DNA of 64,000 bases, from NCBI GenBank assembly GCA_029203165.1, contig CP119308.1, positions 186,001 to 250,000 of the forward strand, given 5' to 3'. Under the pieces are notes generated by a model, which saw only the letters and a program-made list of their open reading frames with translations, searched no databases and was not told the origin of the DNA. This document shows positions 33,586 to 41,345 of the stretch, piece by piece. Made by a program: the position numbers and the translations under genes. The DNA comes from Candidatus Microbacterium colombiense. GTDB lineage: Bacteria > Actinomycetota > Actinomycetes > Actinomycetales > Microbacteriaceae. The first letter of the stretch is position 1, and every line of letters begins with the position of its first letter.

Positions 33586-34520
33586 CCGTCGGCATCGCCA
33601 TCATCGGGTCGGGCAACATCGGCACCGATCTCCTGATCAAGGTCAAGCGGCTCTCGACCACGCTCCGCGTCGTCGCCATGGTCGGCATCGACGAGCACTC
33701 CGACGGTCTCGCCCGCGCGCGCCGACTCGGCGTCGCCACCACTCACGAGGGTGTCGACGGCCTGCTGGCGATGCCCGAGTTCGCCGACGTCGAGCTCGTC
33801 TTCGATGCGACCTCGGCCGGATCGCACGCGCGCAACGATGCGCTGGTGCGCAACGCCGGTCGCATCATGGTCGACCTGACCCCCGCGGCGATCGGCCCCT
33901 ACGTGGTGCCGGTGGTCAACCTCGACGCCCACCTCGGCGCGACCAACGTCAACATGGTCACGTGCGGCGGGCAGGCGACCGTGCCGATGGTCGCGGCGGT
34001 GTCCCGCGTGGCGCCGGTGGCCTATGCCGAGATCGTCGCCTCGATCGCGTCGAAGTCGGCGGGTCCGGGAACCCGGGCGAACATCGACGAGTTCACGCAG
34101 ACCACGGCCCGGGCGATCGAGCAGATCGGCGGCGCCGAGCACGGCAAGGCGATCATCGTGCTGAACCCGGCGGATCCGCCGCTCATCATGCGCGACACGG
34201 TGTTCTGCCTGGTCGAGGGCGAGCCGGATGCCCTCGACCGCGACGCCGTCCGCGCCTCGGTCGATGAGACGGTCGCCGCGGTGCAGGAGTACGTCGGCGG
34301 CTACCGGCTGAAGCAGCAGGTGCAGTTCGACGCAGTCGACGAGCCGTTCGTGCCCGCACTGGGCCGCGCGTTCCACGGCACGCGGGTGACCGTGCTGCTC
34401 GAAGTCGAGGGCGCCGGCCACTATCTTCCGAACTACGCGGGCAATCTCGACATCATGACCTCAGCCGCCCTGCGCACCGCTGAGCGACTCGTCGCCGACC
34501 GCACGGAGGTGCTCGCATGA
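33582..34520 (+). CDS. mhpF: Acetaldehyde dehydrogenase (acylating)
   Basis: 312 residues. It converts acetaldehyde, CoA and NAD+ to acetyl-CoA, normally in a complex with the aldolase that channels acetaldehyde. Rossmann start AIIGSGNIGTDLLIKV, catalytic Cys128 in NMVTCGGQATVPMV, and EVEGAGHYLPNYAGNLDIMT near the C-terminus. Overlaps its neighbours by 4 bp on both sides, consistent with complex assembly with the next gene's product. Confidence 0.95.
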   Translation: MTVGIAIIGSGNIGTDLLIKVKRLSTTLRVVAMVGIDEHSDGLARARRLGVATTHEGVDGLLAMPEFADVELVFDATSAGSHARNDALVRNAGRIMVDLTPAAIGPYVVPVVNLDAHLGATNVNMVTCGGQATVPMVAAVSRVAPVAYAEIVASIASKSAGPGTRANIDEFTQTTARAIEQIGGAEHGKAIIVLNPADPPLIMRDTVFCLVEGEPDALDRDAVRASVDETVAAVQEYVGGYRLKQQVQFDAVDEPFVPALGRAFHGTRVTVLLEVEGAGHYLPNYAGNLDIMTSAALRTAERLVADRTEVLA

Positions 34521-35572
34521 CCGCCGGATCCCCCCGCGTCTACGTGCAAGATGTCACGCTGCGCGACGGCATGCACGCCATCGGCCACGGCTACACGCTC
34601 GACCAGGTGCGCGACATCGCCCGCGCGCTCGAAGCCGCAGGCGTCGATGCGATCGAGGTCGCGCACGGCGACGGCCTGGGCGGCTCCAGCGTCGCCTACG
34701 GCCAGGGCGCCCACACCGACTGGCAGTGGATCGAAGCAGCGGCCGAGGTGCTCGAACGCGCCACACTCACGACGCTGATCCTGCCCGGCATCGGCACGAT
34801 CGACGACCTCGCCCGCGCACATGACCTCGGTGTCACGAGCGTGCGGGTGGCCACGCACTGCACCGAGGCCGACGTCGCCGCGCAGCACATCGGCTGGGCG
34901 CGGGAGCACGGCATGGATGTCTCGGGCTTCCTCATGATGAGCCATCTCAACGATCCGCAGGGACTGGCCGCGCAGGCGAAGCTCATGGAGTCGTACGGGG
35001 CGCACTGCGTCTACGTCACCGATTCCGGCGGGCGCCTCACGATGCACGACGTGGCCGCACGCGTCGACGCCTACCGTGAGGTGCTCGACGCCGACACGCA
35101 GATCGGCATCCACGCGCACGAGAACCTCTCGCTGAGCGTCGCGAACAGCGTGACGGCCGTCGAGCACGGCGCCTACCGCGTCGATGCCTCGCTCGCGGGT
35201 CAGGGCGCGGGGGCGGGCAACTGCCCCATCGAGGCCTTCATCGCGGTTGCCGATCTGCTCGGCTGGCAGCACGGCTGCGATCTCTTCACGCTGCAGGACG
35301 CCGCGGAAGAACTCGTGCGTCCGCTGCAGCGCCGCCCGGTGCGGGTCGATCGCGAGACGCTCACACTCGGCTACGCCGGGGTCTACTCCAGCTTCCTGCT
35401 GCACGCCGAGCGCGCGGCCGCGCGGCATAGGATCGATGCCCGCGACATCCTGGTGGAGCTCGGTCGTCGCCGCATGGTCGGCGGCCAGGAGGACATGATC
35501 GTCGACGTCGCGCTCGACCTCGTCGCCGCCACCTCCACCTCCGCCGCCGCCTCCACCGGGAGCGGATCATGA
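34517..35572 (+). CDS. mhpE: 4-hydroxy-2-oxovalerate aldolase
   Basis: 351 residues of the HMG-like TIM-barrel aldolases (DmpG/MhpE). It splits 4-hydroxy-2-oxovalerate into pyruvate and acetaldehyde using a divalent metal. Motifs: QDVTLRDGMHAIGHGY (metal Asp and catalytic His), GIHAHENLSLSVANS (HxH metal ligands) and GQGAGAGNCPIEAFIAV. The C-terminus carries an unusual Ala/Ser/Thr-rich tail (AATSTSAAASTGSGS). Coupled to both neighbours by ATGA. Confidence 0.95.
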   Translation: MTAGSPRVYVQDVTLRDGMHAIGHGYTLDQVRDIARALEAAGVDAIEVAHGDGLGGSSVAYGQGAHTDWQWIEAAAEVLERATLTTLILPGIGTIDDLARAHDLGVTSVRVATHCTEADVAAQHIGWAREHGMDVSGFLMMSHLNDPQGLAAQAKLMESYGAHCVYVTDSGGRLTMHDVAARVDAYREVLDADTQIGIHAHENLSLSVANSVTAVEHGAYRVDASLAGQGAGAGNCPIEAFIAVADLLGWQHGCDLFTLQDAAEELVRPLQRRPVRVDRETLTLGYAGVYSSFLLHAERAAARHRIDARDILVELGRRRMVGGQEDMIVDVALDLVAATSTSAAASTGSGS

Positions 35573-36372
35573 GCGCCGACACCGTCTTCGCGGCGGCGCT
35601 CGACACCGCACAGCGCACCGTCACCTCGATCACGCAGCCCTCCACTGCCGGATCGGTCGACCTCGACACGGCCTATGCGACGCAGCACGCCCTGATCGCG
35701 AGGCGGCTCGCCCGCGGCGAGCGCAGGACCGGACTCAAGCTCGGCTTCACGAGCAGGGCGAAGGCGCAGCAGATGGGCGTGGATGACGTGATCATCGGCA
35801 CCCTCACCGACGGGATGCGGCTCGACGACGGTGAGGTGTTCGACACCCGGTCCGCCATCCATCCGCGGATCGAGCCCGAGATCGCCTTCCTGCTGGGGCG
35901 CGACATCGACGGCACCGAAGATGCGGCAGCTCTGGGCGACGCCGTCGTCGCGGTCGCCCCCGCGCTCGAGATCATCGACTCCCGGTTCCGCGACTTCCGC
36001 TTCAGCCTCGGTGACGTCGTCGCCGACAACGCCTCGGCCGCGGCGTACACGATCGGCCCGTGGGTGTCGCGCGCCGAGGCCGGATCGCTCGACAACCGTG
36101 CCGTGCAGATGGAGATCGACGGCCGACTCGTGGCGACGGGTTCGACCTCGGCGATCCTCGGCGATCCTCGGCGTGCGGTCGGCGCGGCCGCGCGGCTCGC
36201 CGCCGCCCACGGCTTCACCCTGCGGGCCGGCGACGTGCTGCTCGCCGGGGCCGCGACAGCCGCGGTCGCCCTCCCCGCACAGGGGTTCGTCGAAGCCACG
36301 ATCACCGGGGTCGGACGCATCGGCATCCGCTGCATCGACCGGGCGGATCGTCTCGCGACGGAGGGATCATGA
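35569..36372 (+). CDS. 4-oxalocrotonate (2-oxo-3-hexenedioate) decarboxylase
   Basis: 267 residues, same superfamily as the hydratase at 32755 but with decarboxylase-type features: RTGLKLGFTSRAKAQQMGVDDVIIGTLTDGM, HPRIEPEIAFLLGRD and PALEIIDSRFRDFRFSLGDVVADNASAAAY. It removes CO2 from 2-oxo-3-hexenedioate to give 2-oxopent-4-enoate, which the hydratase uses; the two enzymes commonly form a complex. No tautomerase gene is present, which suggests deamination delivers the keto form directly or that a tautomerase is elsewhere. Confidence 0.9.
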   Translation: MSADTVFAAALDTAQRTVTSITQPSTAGSVDLDTAYATQHALIARRLARGERRTGLKLGFTSRAKAQQMGVDDVIIGTLTDGMRLDDGEVFDTRSAIHPRIEPEIAFLLGRDIDGTEDAAALGDAVVAVAPALEIIDSRFRDFRFSLGDVVADNASAAAYTIGPWVSRAEAGSLDNRAVQMEIDGRLVATGSTSAILGDPRRAVGAAARLAAAHGFTLRAGDVLLAGAATAAVALPAQGFVEATITGVGRIGIRCIDRADRLATEGS

Positions 36373-36833
36373 TGACCGAGAATCGCGGCATCCTCGTCGC
36401 CGGCAAGGCCACCCCGCGCGGGCGCTTCCCGCATGCCAAGGTCGCGGGCGATCTCGTCTTCGTCTCGGGAACGTCGAGCCGCCGCCCCGACAACACCATC
36501 GCCGGCGCCGAAGCCGACGAGTTCGGCGCCACCCGACTCGACGTCGCGGTGCAGACCCGCGCCGTCATCGAGAACATCCGCGCGGTGCTCACCGAGGCCG
36601 GGTGCACCCTCGACGATCTGGTGCAGGCCACGAGCTTCCTCGTCGACATGAACGACTTCGCCGCCTACAACGCGGTGTGGGCCGAGTTCTTCGACGAGCA
36701 GGGCCCCGCCCGCACCACCGTGGCCGTGCACGCCCTGCCGCATCCGCATCTGCGCATCGAGATCCAGGCGATCGCACGACGCCCCGAAACCACCGACCGC
36801 ATCACCGCTGCCACTCTCGAGGAGGAGAAATGA
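36369..36833 (+). CDS. nbaF: 2-aminomuconate deaminase (RidA/YjgF family)
   Basis: 154 residues with the RidA fold: GRFPHAKVAGDLVFVSGTSSRRPDN, VIENIRAVLTEAGCTLDDLVQATSFLVDM and the late Arg in HLRIEIQAIA. In this operon context the member is 2-aminomuconate deaminase, hydrolysing the enamine to 4-oxalocrotonate and ammonia; general RidA imine deaminases are shorter (about 130 residues). ATG 36369 overlaps the previous stop; a second ATG follows at 36372. Confidence 0.87.
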   Translation: MMTENRGILVAGKATPRGRFPHAKVAGDLVFVSGTSSRRPDNTIAGAEADEFGATRLDVAVQTRAVIENIRAVLTEAGCTLDDLVQATSFLVDMNDFAAYNAVWAEFFDEQGPARTTVAVHALPHPHLRIEIQAIARRPETTDRITAATLEEEK

Positions 36834-37354
36834 GCACCATCCCACCCGTCATCGATTTCCCCGCATGGATCAAGGAGAACGAGCATCTCCTGAAGCCGCC
36901 GGTGAACAACAAGGCCGCCTGGGCGCCCATGGGCGACTTCATCGTGCAGGTCGTCGGCGGCCCGAACCAGCGCACCGACTTCCACTTCGATCCCTACGAG
37001 GAGTGGTTCTACCAGTACCGCGGCAGCATGCACGTGAACATCCAGACGCCCGACGGTCTGCAGCGCATCGACATCCGCGAGGGCGAGATGTGGCTGCTGC
37101 CCGGCAACATCTTCCACTCCCCACAGCGCCCGGAAGAGGGCTCCATCGGCATCGTGATCGAGCGCATCCGCGAGGAGGGCACGCTCGAGAAGTTCGCCTG
37201 GTTCTGCCCGAACTGCAACGCGAAGGTGCACGAGGTCGAGCTGCAGGTGCGCGACATCGTCGAAGATCTGCCACCGGTGTTCCGCGACTTCTACGAGAGC
37301 GAAGAGGGGCGCACCTGCCCGCAGTGCGGCGCCGTCCACCCCGGCAAGGGCTGA
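36830..37354 (+). CDS. nbaC: 3-hydroxyanthranilate 3,4-dioxygenase
   Basis: 174-residue cupin with all expected residues: iron ligands His52, Glu58 (FHFDPYEEWF) and His96 (IFHSPQR), plus the bacterial C-terminal rubredoxin-like iron site C126-x2-C129 and C163-x2-C166 (FCPNCN, TCPQCG). It opens 3-hydroxyanthranilate to 2-amino-3-carboxymuconate semialdehyde. A GGAGGAG site overlaps the end of nbaF. The same enzyme is called haaO in other species. Confidence 0.96.
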   Translation: MSTIPPVIDFPAWIKENEHLLKPPVNNKAAWAPMGDFIVQVVGGPNQRTDFHFDPYEEWFYQYRGSMHVNIQTPDGLQRIDIREGEMWLLPGNIFHSPQRPEEGSIGIVIERIREEGTLEKFAWFCPNCNAKVHEVELQVRDIVEDLPPVFRDFYESEEGRTCPQCGAVHPGKG

Positions 37355-37360
37355 AGCCCG

Positions 37361-38392
37361 TTGGGCACGATCGACGTCCACACGCACTTCGTTCCGAGCT
37401 CCTGGCCCGACCTGTCCACGCAGGTCGGGCCAGGGCTCTGGCCGTCGTTGCGCGTCGACTCCGAACGCGAGGCGATGATCATGCTCGGCGACACCGAGTT
37501 CCGTCGGGTCGGCGACGACTGTTGGGATGCCGCGGTGCGTCTCGAGGCGATGGATGCCGATGGCGTCGAGATGCAGGTCGTCTCCCCCACGCCCGTCTTC
37601 TTCTCGTACGACAAGTCCGGCGATGCGGGCGTCAAGGTCGCGCGCATCTTCAACGACCTCGCGCTCGAGATCTGCGAACCGGGCGGCGGACGGCTGATCC
37701 CCTTCGCCCAGGTACCGCTGCAGGACCCGGATGCCGCCTGCGCCGAGGCCGACCGTGCGATCGCGTCGGGCCACGCGGGTGTCGAGATCGGCAACCACGT
37801 CGGTGACCGCGACCTCGACGACGCGGGCATCGTGACCTTCCTGCAGCATTGCGCCGGCAACGGCATCCCCGTGTTCGTGCATCCGTGGGACATGGCCGGC
37901 TCGCCGCGCCTGGACCGGTGGATGGCGCGCTGGCTGACCGGGATGCCCGCCGAGACGCACCTGTCGATCATCGCGATGATCCTCGGTGGCGTGTTCGATC
38001 GGGTTCCTCCGACGCTGCGGCTCGCGTTCGCGCACGGCGGGGGCTCCTTCGCCTTCTGGCTCGGCCGCTTCGAGAACGCCTGGGCCCAGCGACCCGACCT
38101 GATCGGCGTGAGCGAGCGCCCGCCCTCGGCATATCTCGACCGTTTCAGCGTCGACAGCGTGGTGTTCGACCCGGCGGCGCTGCGCGTGCTGGTCGAGACG
38201 CTCGGCGCCTCGCAGGTGATGGTCGGCAGCGACTACCCCTACCCGCTCGGCGAGCGTCCCGTCGGCCGCGTCGTCGATCGGGCCGACTTCCTCGACGATG
38301 CACAGCGGGCCGCGATCCGCCGGGGCAATGCCCTGCGCTTCCTGGGTCGAGAAGACTCCGCCCCCGAGACAGAACGGACGACCGCGTCATGA
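37361..38392 (+). CDS. nbaD: 2-amino-3-carboxymuconate-6-semialdehyde decarboxylase (ACMSD)
   Basis: 343 residues of the amidohydrolase fold: TIDVHTHFVP with HxH metal ligands at residues 7 and 9, VFVHPWDMAG, FAHGGGSFAFWLGR and VGSDYPYPLGE near the C-terminus. It decarboxylates ACMS, steering it away from quinolinate and NAD synthesis toward catabolism. The start is TTG at 37361, the only start that keeps the metal motif; it lies 6 bp after the dioxygenase stop, the one non-overlapping junction of the operon, which may lower its expression. Confidence 0.93.
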   Translation: MGTIDVHTHFVPSSWPDLSTQVGPGLWPSLRVDSEREAMIMLGDTEFRRVGDDCWDAAVRLEAMDADGVEMQVVSPTPVFFSYDKSGDAGVKVARIFNDLALEICEPGGGRLIPFAQVPLQDPDAACAEADRAIASGHAGVEIGNHVGDRDLDDAGIVTFLQHCAGNGIPVFVHPWDMAGSPRLDRWMARWLTGMPAETHLSIIAMILGGVFDRVPPTLRLAFAHGGGSFAFWLGRFENAWAQRPDLIGVSERPPSAYLDRFSVDSVVFDPAALRVLVETLGASQVMVGSDYPYPLGERPVGRVVDRADFLDDAQRAAIRRGNALRFLGREDSAPETERTTAS

Positions 38393-39666
38393 CCACCCCC
38401 ACGACCGACCGCCCCGCCGTGGATCGCGACACCTGCGTCGCGCTCGACGAGGCCGATCCCCTTGCGGCCTTCCGCGCGCGCTTCTCCCTCCCCGACGGCG
38501 TCGTGTACCTCGACGGCAACTCCCTCGGGGCCCTTCCCCGCGGCACCGCCGCGCACGTGCAGCGCGTGATCACCGAGGAGTGGGGCACCGGCCTCATCCG
38601 CAGCTGGAACGATGCCGGGTGGTTCACGAAGCCGCAGACCGTCGGCGACCGGCTCGCTCCGCTCATCGGCGCCGCTCCCGGCGAGGTCGTGCTCGGCGAT
38701 TCGACGTCGTCGAGCCTCTTCCAGGCCGCGACGGCCGCTGCCCGCCTGCGCCCCGGTCGCCGGGTGATCGTGGCCGAGCGCGGCAACTTCCCCACCGATC
38801 TCTACGTGCTCGAGAGCGTGCAGGAGCTGTTTGGCGCAGGGGATCCGCTCGAACGCCGACTGATCGCCGACGAAGGTCCGACACTCGACGACGTGCTCGA
38901 TGACGATGTGGCGATCGTCGTGCTCACCCATGTCGACTACCGCACCGGTCGGATGCACGACATGGCCGAGGTCACGCGCAAGGTGCACGCGGTCGGGGCG
39001 ATCGTCGTGTGGGACCTGTGCCACAGCGTCGGCGCAGTACCCGTCGACCTGAACGGCGCGGATGCCGACTTCGCGGTCGGATGCACCTACAAGTACATCA
39101 ACGGCGGGCCCGGCTCGCCCTCGTTCATCTGGGTGGCCGAGAGGCATCAGGGCGACGCTCGTCCCGCCGTCACCGGCTGGCACGGGCACGCCGCCCCGTT
39201 CGACTTCGCGATCGGCTACGCCCCCGCGCCCGGCATCGAGCGGTTCCGCGTCGGCACCCCGCAGCTGCTGTCGATGTCGGCGCTCGAGGCCAGCCTCGAC
39301 ATCTGGGCCGACGTCGACCTCGTCCAGGTGCGCCAGAAGAGCCTGCGCCTCACCGAGCTCTTCATCTCACTCGTCGACGCACGCCTGACCCCGCGGTGGG
39401 GCGTCGAGGTCGTCACGCCCCGCGAATCCGCACGACGCGGCAGTCAGGTGTCGCTCCGCGTGGGCAGCGGCTACGAGATCATGCAGGCACTCATCGCCCG
39501 CGGCGTCATCGGAGACTTCCGCGCACCCGATCTCATCCGGTTCGGCTTCACGCCGCTCTACACCTCGTACGCCGACGTGTGGGATGCGATCGACGCGCTC
39601 GAAGACGTGCTCGACAGCGGCGAGTGGCGCGAGCCGCGCTTCGCCCGCCGCGGCACCGTCACCTGA
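38389..39666 (+). CDS. kynU: Kynureninase
   Basis: 425-residue PLP enzyme, fold type I. It cleaves kynurenine or 3-hydroxykynurenine to (3-hydroxy)anthranilate and alanine. Motifs: VYLDGNSLGALP, RSWNDAGWF, VVWDLCHSVGAVPVDLN with the PLP-binding Asp209, and CTYKYINGGPGSP with Schiff-base Lys235. ATG 38389 overlaps the ACMSD stop. Last gene of the operon. Its presence indicates the pathway enters from kynurenines, although the enzymes that make 3-hydroxykynurenine are not in the window. Confidence 0.95.
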   Translation: MTTPTTDRPAVDRDTCVALDEADPLAAFRARFSLPDGVVYLDGNSLGALPRGTAAHVQRVITEEWGTGLIRSWNDAGWFTKPQTVGDRLAPLIGAAPGEVVLGDSTSSSLFQAATAAARLRPGRRVIVAERGNFPTDLYVLESVQELFGAGDPLERRLIADEGPTLDDVLDDDVAIVVLTHVDYRTGRMHDMAEVTRKVHAVGAIVVWDLCHSVGAVPVDLNGADADFAVGCTYKYINGGPGSPSFIWVAERHQGDARPAVTGWHGHAAPFDFAIGYAPAPGIERFRVGTPQLLSMSALEASLDIWADVDLVQVRQKSLRLTELFISLVDARLTPRWGVEVVTPRESARRGSQVSLRVGSGYEIMQALIARGVIGDFRAPDLIRFGFTPLYTSYADVWDAIDALEDVLDSGEWREPRFARRGTVT

Positions 39667-39680
39667 CCCCCGCCCCGCGC

Positions 39681-39725
39681 CGTCTGCCCCGTCTGCCCCG
39701 TCTGCCCCGTCTGCCCCGTCTGCCC
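39681..39725. repeat. Tandem repeat, five copies of a 9-mer
   Basis: CGTCTGCCC is repeated five times without interruption, starting 15 bp after the kynU stop codon. A small intergenic microsatellite that could vary in copy number between strains. Confidence 0.9.
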
Positions 39726-39742
39726 CGACCCGTCATCCGGGA

Positions 39743-39829
39743 ACACTTGCACGACCCCGGCACACCTGCACGACCGATTCGGCATCCGGGTCGTTCCAGT
39801 GTGTTCGGGGCGTGCAGGTGTACCGGAGG
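39743..39829. repeat. Type II hairpin repeat, copy 2
   Basis: Same family as 531-618, sharing ACACTTGCACGACCCCGG and the centre GATTCGGCATCCGGGTCG. The arms form a long imperfect stem. It sits between the convergent kynU (stop 39666) and GntR (stop 39835) genes and could terminate both. Confidence 0.7.
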
Positions 39830-39834
39830 GTACG

Positions 39835-40557
39835 TCAGGCGTTGTCGGTTGCGGCGGCATCCAACAGGGCGATCACACCGTCGCGCACACGGTCGAGGTG
39901 CGATTCGAGAACGCCGAGCGCCCGGTCGACGTCGCCCGTGGCGATCACGTCGATGAGCTCGCCGTGCGAATGGTCGTGCTCGCCCTGCGTTCCCAGACGC
40001 CAGCCCAGCACGTAGCGCCCGAGCTTGAGGCGGAGCTGCTCGATCATCTCCCACATCACCGGTCGCGCCTGTGCGTCGTAGAGGGTCGCGTAGAACTCGG
40101 TGCGGGCCTCGACGAACTCGCCGCCCTCCGAGATGTCGTCGGCCGTGCGGGCGAGGTCGTGCAGACGCTCCAGCCGCTCCGGGGTGATCTCGGCCATCGC
40201 CAGGCGCAGAGCATCCTTCTCGAGCAGCGTGCGCAGGTGGTAGACCTCGCTCGCCTCCTCGGCCGAGAGCGCGCGCACCATCGCACCGCGGCGAGCGTGG
40301 AAGATCACGAGCCCATCGGCCTCGAGCTGGATGAGTGCGGAACGGATCGGCAGCCGCGAGATACCGATGGACTCCGCCAACGTCTCCTGGCGCAGCTTCA
40401 TGCCGGGAGGGAGGGTTCCGTCGAGGATCGCGTCTCGGATGATGTCGTACGCCATCGCACCGACCGACCGGTATCCGGCCCCGTGCCGCTGCGCGAGCTT
40501 CTGCAGCGCGTCGGCCCGCTGCTGCGGCGAGACGGCGGCGTTTCCTGATTGCACCAT
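39835..40557 (-). CDS. GntR-family (FCD) transcriptional regulator
   Basis: 240 residues. Winged HTH at about residues 30-95 (MAYDIIRDAILDGTLPPGMKLRQETLAESIGISRLPIRSALIQLEADGLV) and an FCD effector domain after it. The usual DxxFHxxL metal ligand is altered (RTEFYATL, Tyr for His), while the later His cluster (GEHDHSHGELI) is kept, so metal binding may differ. ATG 40557 is favoured; an ATG at 40575 is possible. A GGATCC-type palindrome half-match lies 34 bp upstream, suggesting autoregulation. Likely regulator of operons at 4938, 5141, 14798, 22441 and 26807. Confidence 0.87.
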   Translation of the reverse strand: MVQSGNAAVSPQQRADALQKLAQRHGAGYRSVGAMAYDIIRDAILDGTLPPGMKLRQETLAESIGISRLPIRSALIQLEADGLVIFHARRGAMVRALSAEEASEVYHLRTLLEKDALRLAMAEITPERLERLHDLARTADDISEGGEFVEARTEFYATLYDAQARPVMWEMIEQLRLKLGRYVLGWRLGTQGEHDHSHGELIDVIATGDVDRALGVLESHLDRVRDGVIALLDAAATDNA

Positions 40558-40590
40558 GCAGCGAGAGTATCGGATCATCAGCCTGAATCT

Positions 40591-40603
40591 GCATTCTGGA
40601 TCC
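40591..40603. promoter_or_regulatory. Predicted GntR operator, copy G (GCATTCTGGATCC)
   Basis: Reverse complement GGATCCAGAATGC matches copy C at 12 of 13 positions. Lies 34 bp before the GntR start, consistent with autoregulation. Confidence 0.5.
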
Positions 40604-40680
40604 AAAAAGTCGGCGCGTCGGCATCCGGCCCCAACACCGGCAGCGGCACCCGGCCCCACCCCCGGCATCCGCGTGCACGA

Positions 40681-40758
40681 TGCAGGGAGACGCGCGGGCT
40701 GCAGGGCAGAAACCCCGGATGCTCCCCGCACGACGAACTTCTCCCTGCACGCCGCACG
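40681..40758. repeat. Type I hairpin repeat, copy 2
   Basis: TGCAGGGAGA (40681-40690) pairs perfectly with TCTCCCTGCA (40740-40749). Bases 40716-40758 match 444-486 at 42 of 43 positions. Confidence 0.7.
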
Positions 40759-40833
40759 CCGCACGCACGCACGCCGCACGCCGCACACGCCGCACGCACA
40801 CACGCCGCGCACACAAGCCGCCCGGGAACGCTG

Positions 40834-40865
40834 AACGCCCCCTGTCCCGAAGGACAGAGGGCGTT
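40834..40865. terminator. Intrinsic terminator of the rpsF-ssb-rpsR-rplI operon
   Basis: AACGCCCCCTGTCC (40834-40847), loop CGAA, GGACAGAGGGCGTT (40852-40865): a 14-bp stem with one mismatch, 17 bp past the rplI stop on the minus strand. Confidence 0.9.
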
Positions 40866-40881
40866 CGAGAGGTGTCGCGCC

Positions 40882-41334
40882 TTACTTGGCGGCGACGACC
40901 TGCAGCGTGATGACTGCGGTCACGTCGTCGTGCAGACGAACCGTGGCCTCGTGGTCACCGGTCGACTTGATCGGCGCGGTGATGTGCACCTTGCGCTTGT
41001 CGATCGAACCGAGACCGGCAGCCGCGACAGCGTCGGCGACGTGATCGGTCTTGACCGAACCGAAGAGGCGACCAGCGGCGCCCGCCTTGACGGCGAGACG
41101 GACCTTGGTGCCCTCGAGCGCGTTCTTCAGTGCGACAGCGTCGTCACGATCGTGGATCGCGCGTGCCTGACGCGCGGCCTGGATCGATGCGACCTGCTTT
41201 TCGCCACCGCGGGTCCACGCCGTAGCGAAACCCTGGGGGATGAGGTAGTTGCGGGCGTACCCGTTCTTGACCTCGACCACGTCACCGGCACTACCCAGCC
41301 CGGCGACCTCGTTCGTGAGAATCAGCTTTGCCAT
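40882..41334 (-). CDS. rplI: 50S ribosomal protein L9
   Basis: 150 residues: MAKLILTNEVAGLGSAGDVVEVKNGYARNYLIPQGFA is the standard L9 N-terminal domain that binds 23S rRNA, followed by the long connecting helix and a C-terminal domain with GRLFGSVKTDHVADAV. Normal length. It follows rpsR by 11 bp and ends the conserved S6-SSB-S18-L9 operon, marking return to core chromosome. Confidence 0.98.
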   Translation of the reverse strand: MAKLILTNEVAGLGSAGDVVEVKNGYARNYLIPQGFATAWTRGGEKQVASIQAARQARAIHDRDDAVALKNALEGTKVRLAVKAGAAGRLFGSVKTDHVADAVAAAGLGSIDKRKVHITAPIKSTGDHEATVRLHDDVTAVITLQVVAAK

Positions 41335-41345
41335 CTCGATACCCC

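Larger units (their letters stand above)
40558..40881. other. Gene-free interval upstream of GntR and downstream of rplI
   Basis: Holds the GntR promoter region with palindrome copy G, the second type I hairpin repeat, a run of CGCACGC-like low-complexity sequence (about 40751-40822) and the rplI terminator. No supported coding frame. Confidence 0.6.

Noticed and set aside
40751..40822. CRISPR-like short repeats (CGCACGC units)
   Set aside because: The units are irregular 6-8 bp low-complexity sequence without equal-length spacers or cas genes.
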